From Terrimicrobiaceae bacterium (GTDB taxonomy: Bacteria > Verrucomicrobiota > Verrucomicrobiia > Chthoniobacterales > JAATET01), in assembly GCA_028713285.1 (NCBI GenBank), contig JAQTOP010000034.1:1-32774 (forward strand): 32,774 nucleotides of DNA. The letters run 5' to 3'. The position numbers and the translations under genes are program-made. Under the pieces are notes generated by a model that was not told the DNA's origin, searched no databases, and saw only the letters and a list, made by a program, of their open reading frames with translations. Below, piece by piece: positions 31,889 to 32,774 of this stretch; the first letter of the stretch is position 1, and each line of letters starts with the position of its first letter.

Positions 31889-32774
31889 TCAGGCGATCGT
31901 GACGTCCTTGCAGAGATAGACATCCTGGATCGTGTTCAGCAATTTCACGCCCTCGGCCATCGGGCGCTGGAAGGATTTGCGGCCGGAGATGAGGCCGGTG
32001 CCGCCGGCGCGCTTGTTCACGACCGCGGTGAAGACGGCGTCCTCGAAATCGTGCTTGCCGCTTGCGCCGCCGGAGTTGATGAGGCCGGCGCGGCCCATGT
32101 AGCAATTCGCGACCTGGTAGCGGCACAGGTCGATGGGGTGGTCGGTCGTCAGCTCGGTGTAGATGCGCTCGTCGAGTTTGCCGTAGCTCGAGCTGCCGGT
32201 GTTCAGCGCCTTGTAGCCGCCGTTGTTCTCCGGGAGTTTCTGCTTGATGATGTCCGCGCCGATGGTCACGCCGAGGTGATTCGCCTGGCCGGTGAGGTCG
32301 GCTGCGACGTGATAATCCTTGTCACGTTTGAACTCGGGGTTCCGCAGGTAGCACCAGAGCACGGTCGCCATGCCCAGCTCGTGCGCGTGGGCGAATGCCT
32401 CGGCGACCTCGACGATCTCGCGATGCGCGTCGTCGCTGCCGAAATAAACGGTCGCGCCCACGGCCGCCGCGCCCATGTCGAAGGCCTGGTCGATGGTGCC
32501 GAAGAGGATCTCCCGGAATTCGTTCGGGTAGGTGAGCAGCTCGTTGTGGTTGATTTTGACGAGGAACGGAATCTTGTGCGCGTATTTGCGGGCGCACATG
32601 CCAAGCACGCCGAAGGTCGAGGCCACGGCATTGCAGCCGCCCTCAATGGCCAGCTTGATGATGCTCTCGGGATCGAAATAGATCGGGTTCGCCGCGAAGC
32701 TCGCGCCGGCGGAGTGCTCGATGCCCTGATCGACGGGCAGGATCGAGACGTAGCCGGTGCCGGCGAGCCGGCCG
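31889..32774 (-). CDS. fbaB: Class I fructose-bisphosphate aldolase (DhnA/FbaB type), 5' end missing
   Basis: The gene enters from the right edge, so its N-terminus lies outside; 294 codons are visible. The first readable part gives [20 protein letters not shown], then [18 protein letters not shown] and [15 protein letters not shown], continuing without a break through the GTG at 32626. Further marks are [48 protein letters not shown] and [20 protein letters not shown]. The family forms a Lys Schiff base and interconverts fructose-1,6-bisphosphate with triose phosphates in glycolysis and gluconeogenesis. It converges on the peroxiredoxin gene with a 12-base gap. Confidence 0.93.
   Translation of the reverse strand, partial: GRLAGTGYVSILPVDQGIEHSAGASFAANPIYFDPESIIKLAIEGGCNAVASTFGVLGMCARKYAHKIPFLVKINHNELLTYPNEFREILFGTIDQAFDMGAAAVGATVYFGSDDAHREIVEVAEAFAHAHELGMATVLWCYLRNPEFKRDKDYHVAADLTGQANHLGVTIGADIIKQKLPENNGGYKALNTGSSSYGKLDERIYTELTTDHPIDLCRYQVANCYMGRAGLINSGGASGKHDFEDAVFTAVVNKRAGGTGLISGRKSFQRPMAEGVKLLNTIQDVYLCKDVTIA

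Overview
The window is about 32.8 kb of GC-rich chromosomal DNA, most likely from a member of the Verrucomicrobiota. That placement is an inference. It rests on a division and cell-wall gene run with fused murC-murB, on a divergent FtsZ directly after ftsA, on a PEP-CTERM protein and on the general gene content. No rRNA, tRNA or CRISPR array was seen.

Layout. (1) 1-6828 (+): a tightly overlapping dcw-type operon with the murG tail, murC-murB fusion, ddl, ftsQ, ftsA and ftsZ. It takes UDP-MurNAc synthesis through D-Ala-D-Ala to Z-ring formation. (2) 6840-13669 (+): a MIP-family channel, clpB, a GNAT acetyltransferase, and a three-gene proton-translocating transhydrogenase (pntAA, pntAB, pntB). 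(3) 13700-15860: a vapBC toxin-antitoxin pair with a good promoter, a structured bidirectional terminator, a DUF3800 gene and a lone XRE regulator. (4) 16042-21807 (+): a compact six-gene operon whose genes overlap or abut: small XRE regulator, 5-methylcytosine DNA methyltransferase with a C-terminal extension, GHKL (MutL/MORC-type) ATPase, unknown protein, DUF6339-like protein, Vsr-type endonuclease. It looks like a restriction-modification or defence locus without a conventional restriction enzyme, and is the most interesting part of the window.

(5) 21808-24700: a repeat-rich scrap zone. Two diverged DUF6883/DUF4926 gene pairs and a zeta-toxin-like kinase, all on the minus strand, are separated by elements of one inverted-repeat family (19-bp core CTCACGCAGAGGCGCGGAG). 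A decayed copy of the vsr 3' end and a 75-bp block shared at 73 of 75 positions show that segments were duplicated and reshuffled. (6) 24706-31876: a family 4-like uracil-DNA glycosylase (+); a minus-strand run of GT2 glycosyltransferase, PEP-CTERM subtilase-like protein and EamA-type membrane protein; gluQ (+); the pxpBCA 5-oxoprolinase genes (-); a peroxiredoxin (+). (7) 31889-32774 (-): a class I fructose-bisphosphate aldolase that runs off the right edge.

The core genes at both ends look vertically inherited. The middle 8-11 kb, especially 16.0-21.4 kb, reads less GC-rich and less biased to GC-ending codons, which suggests acquisition by transfer. All function calls come from reading motifs and remembered family features; no search was run.
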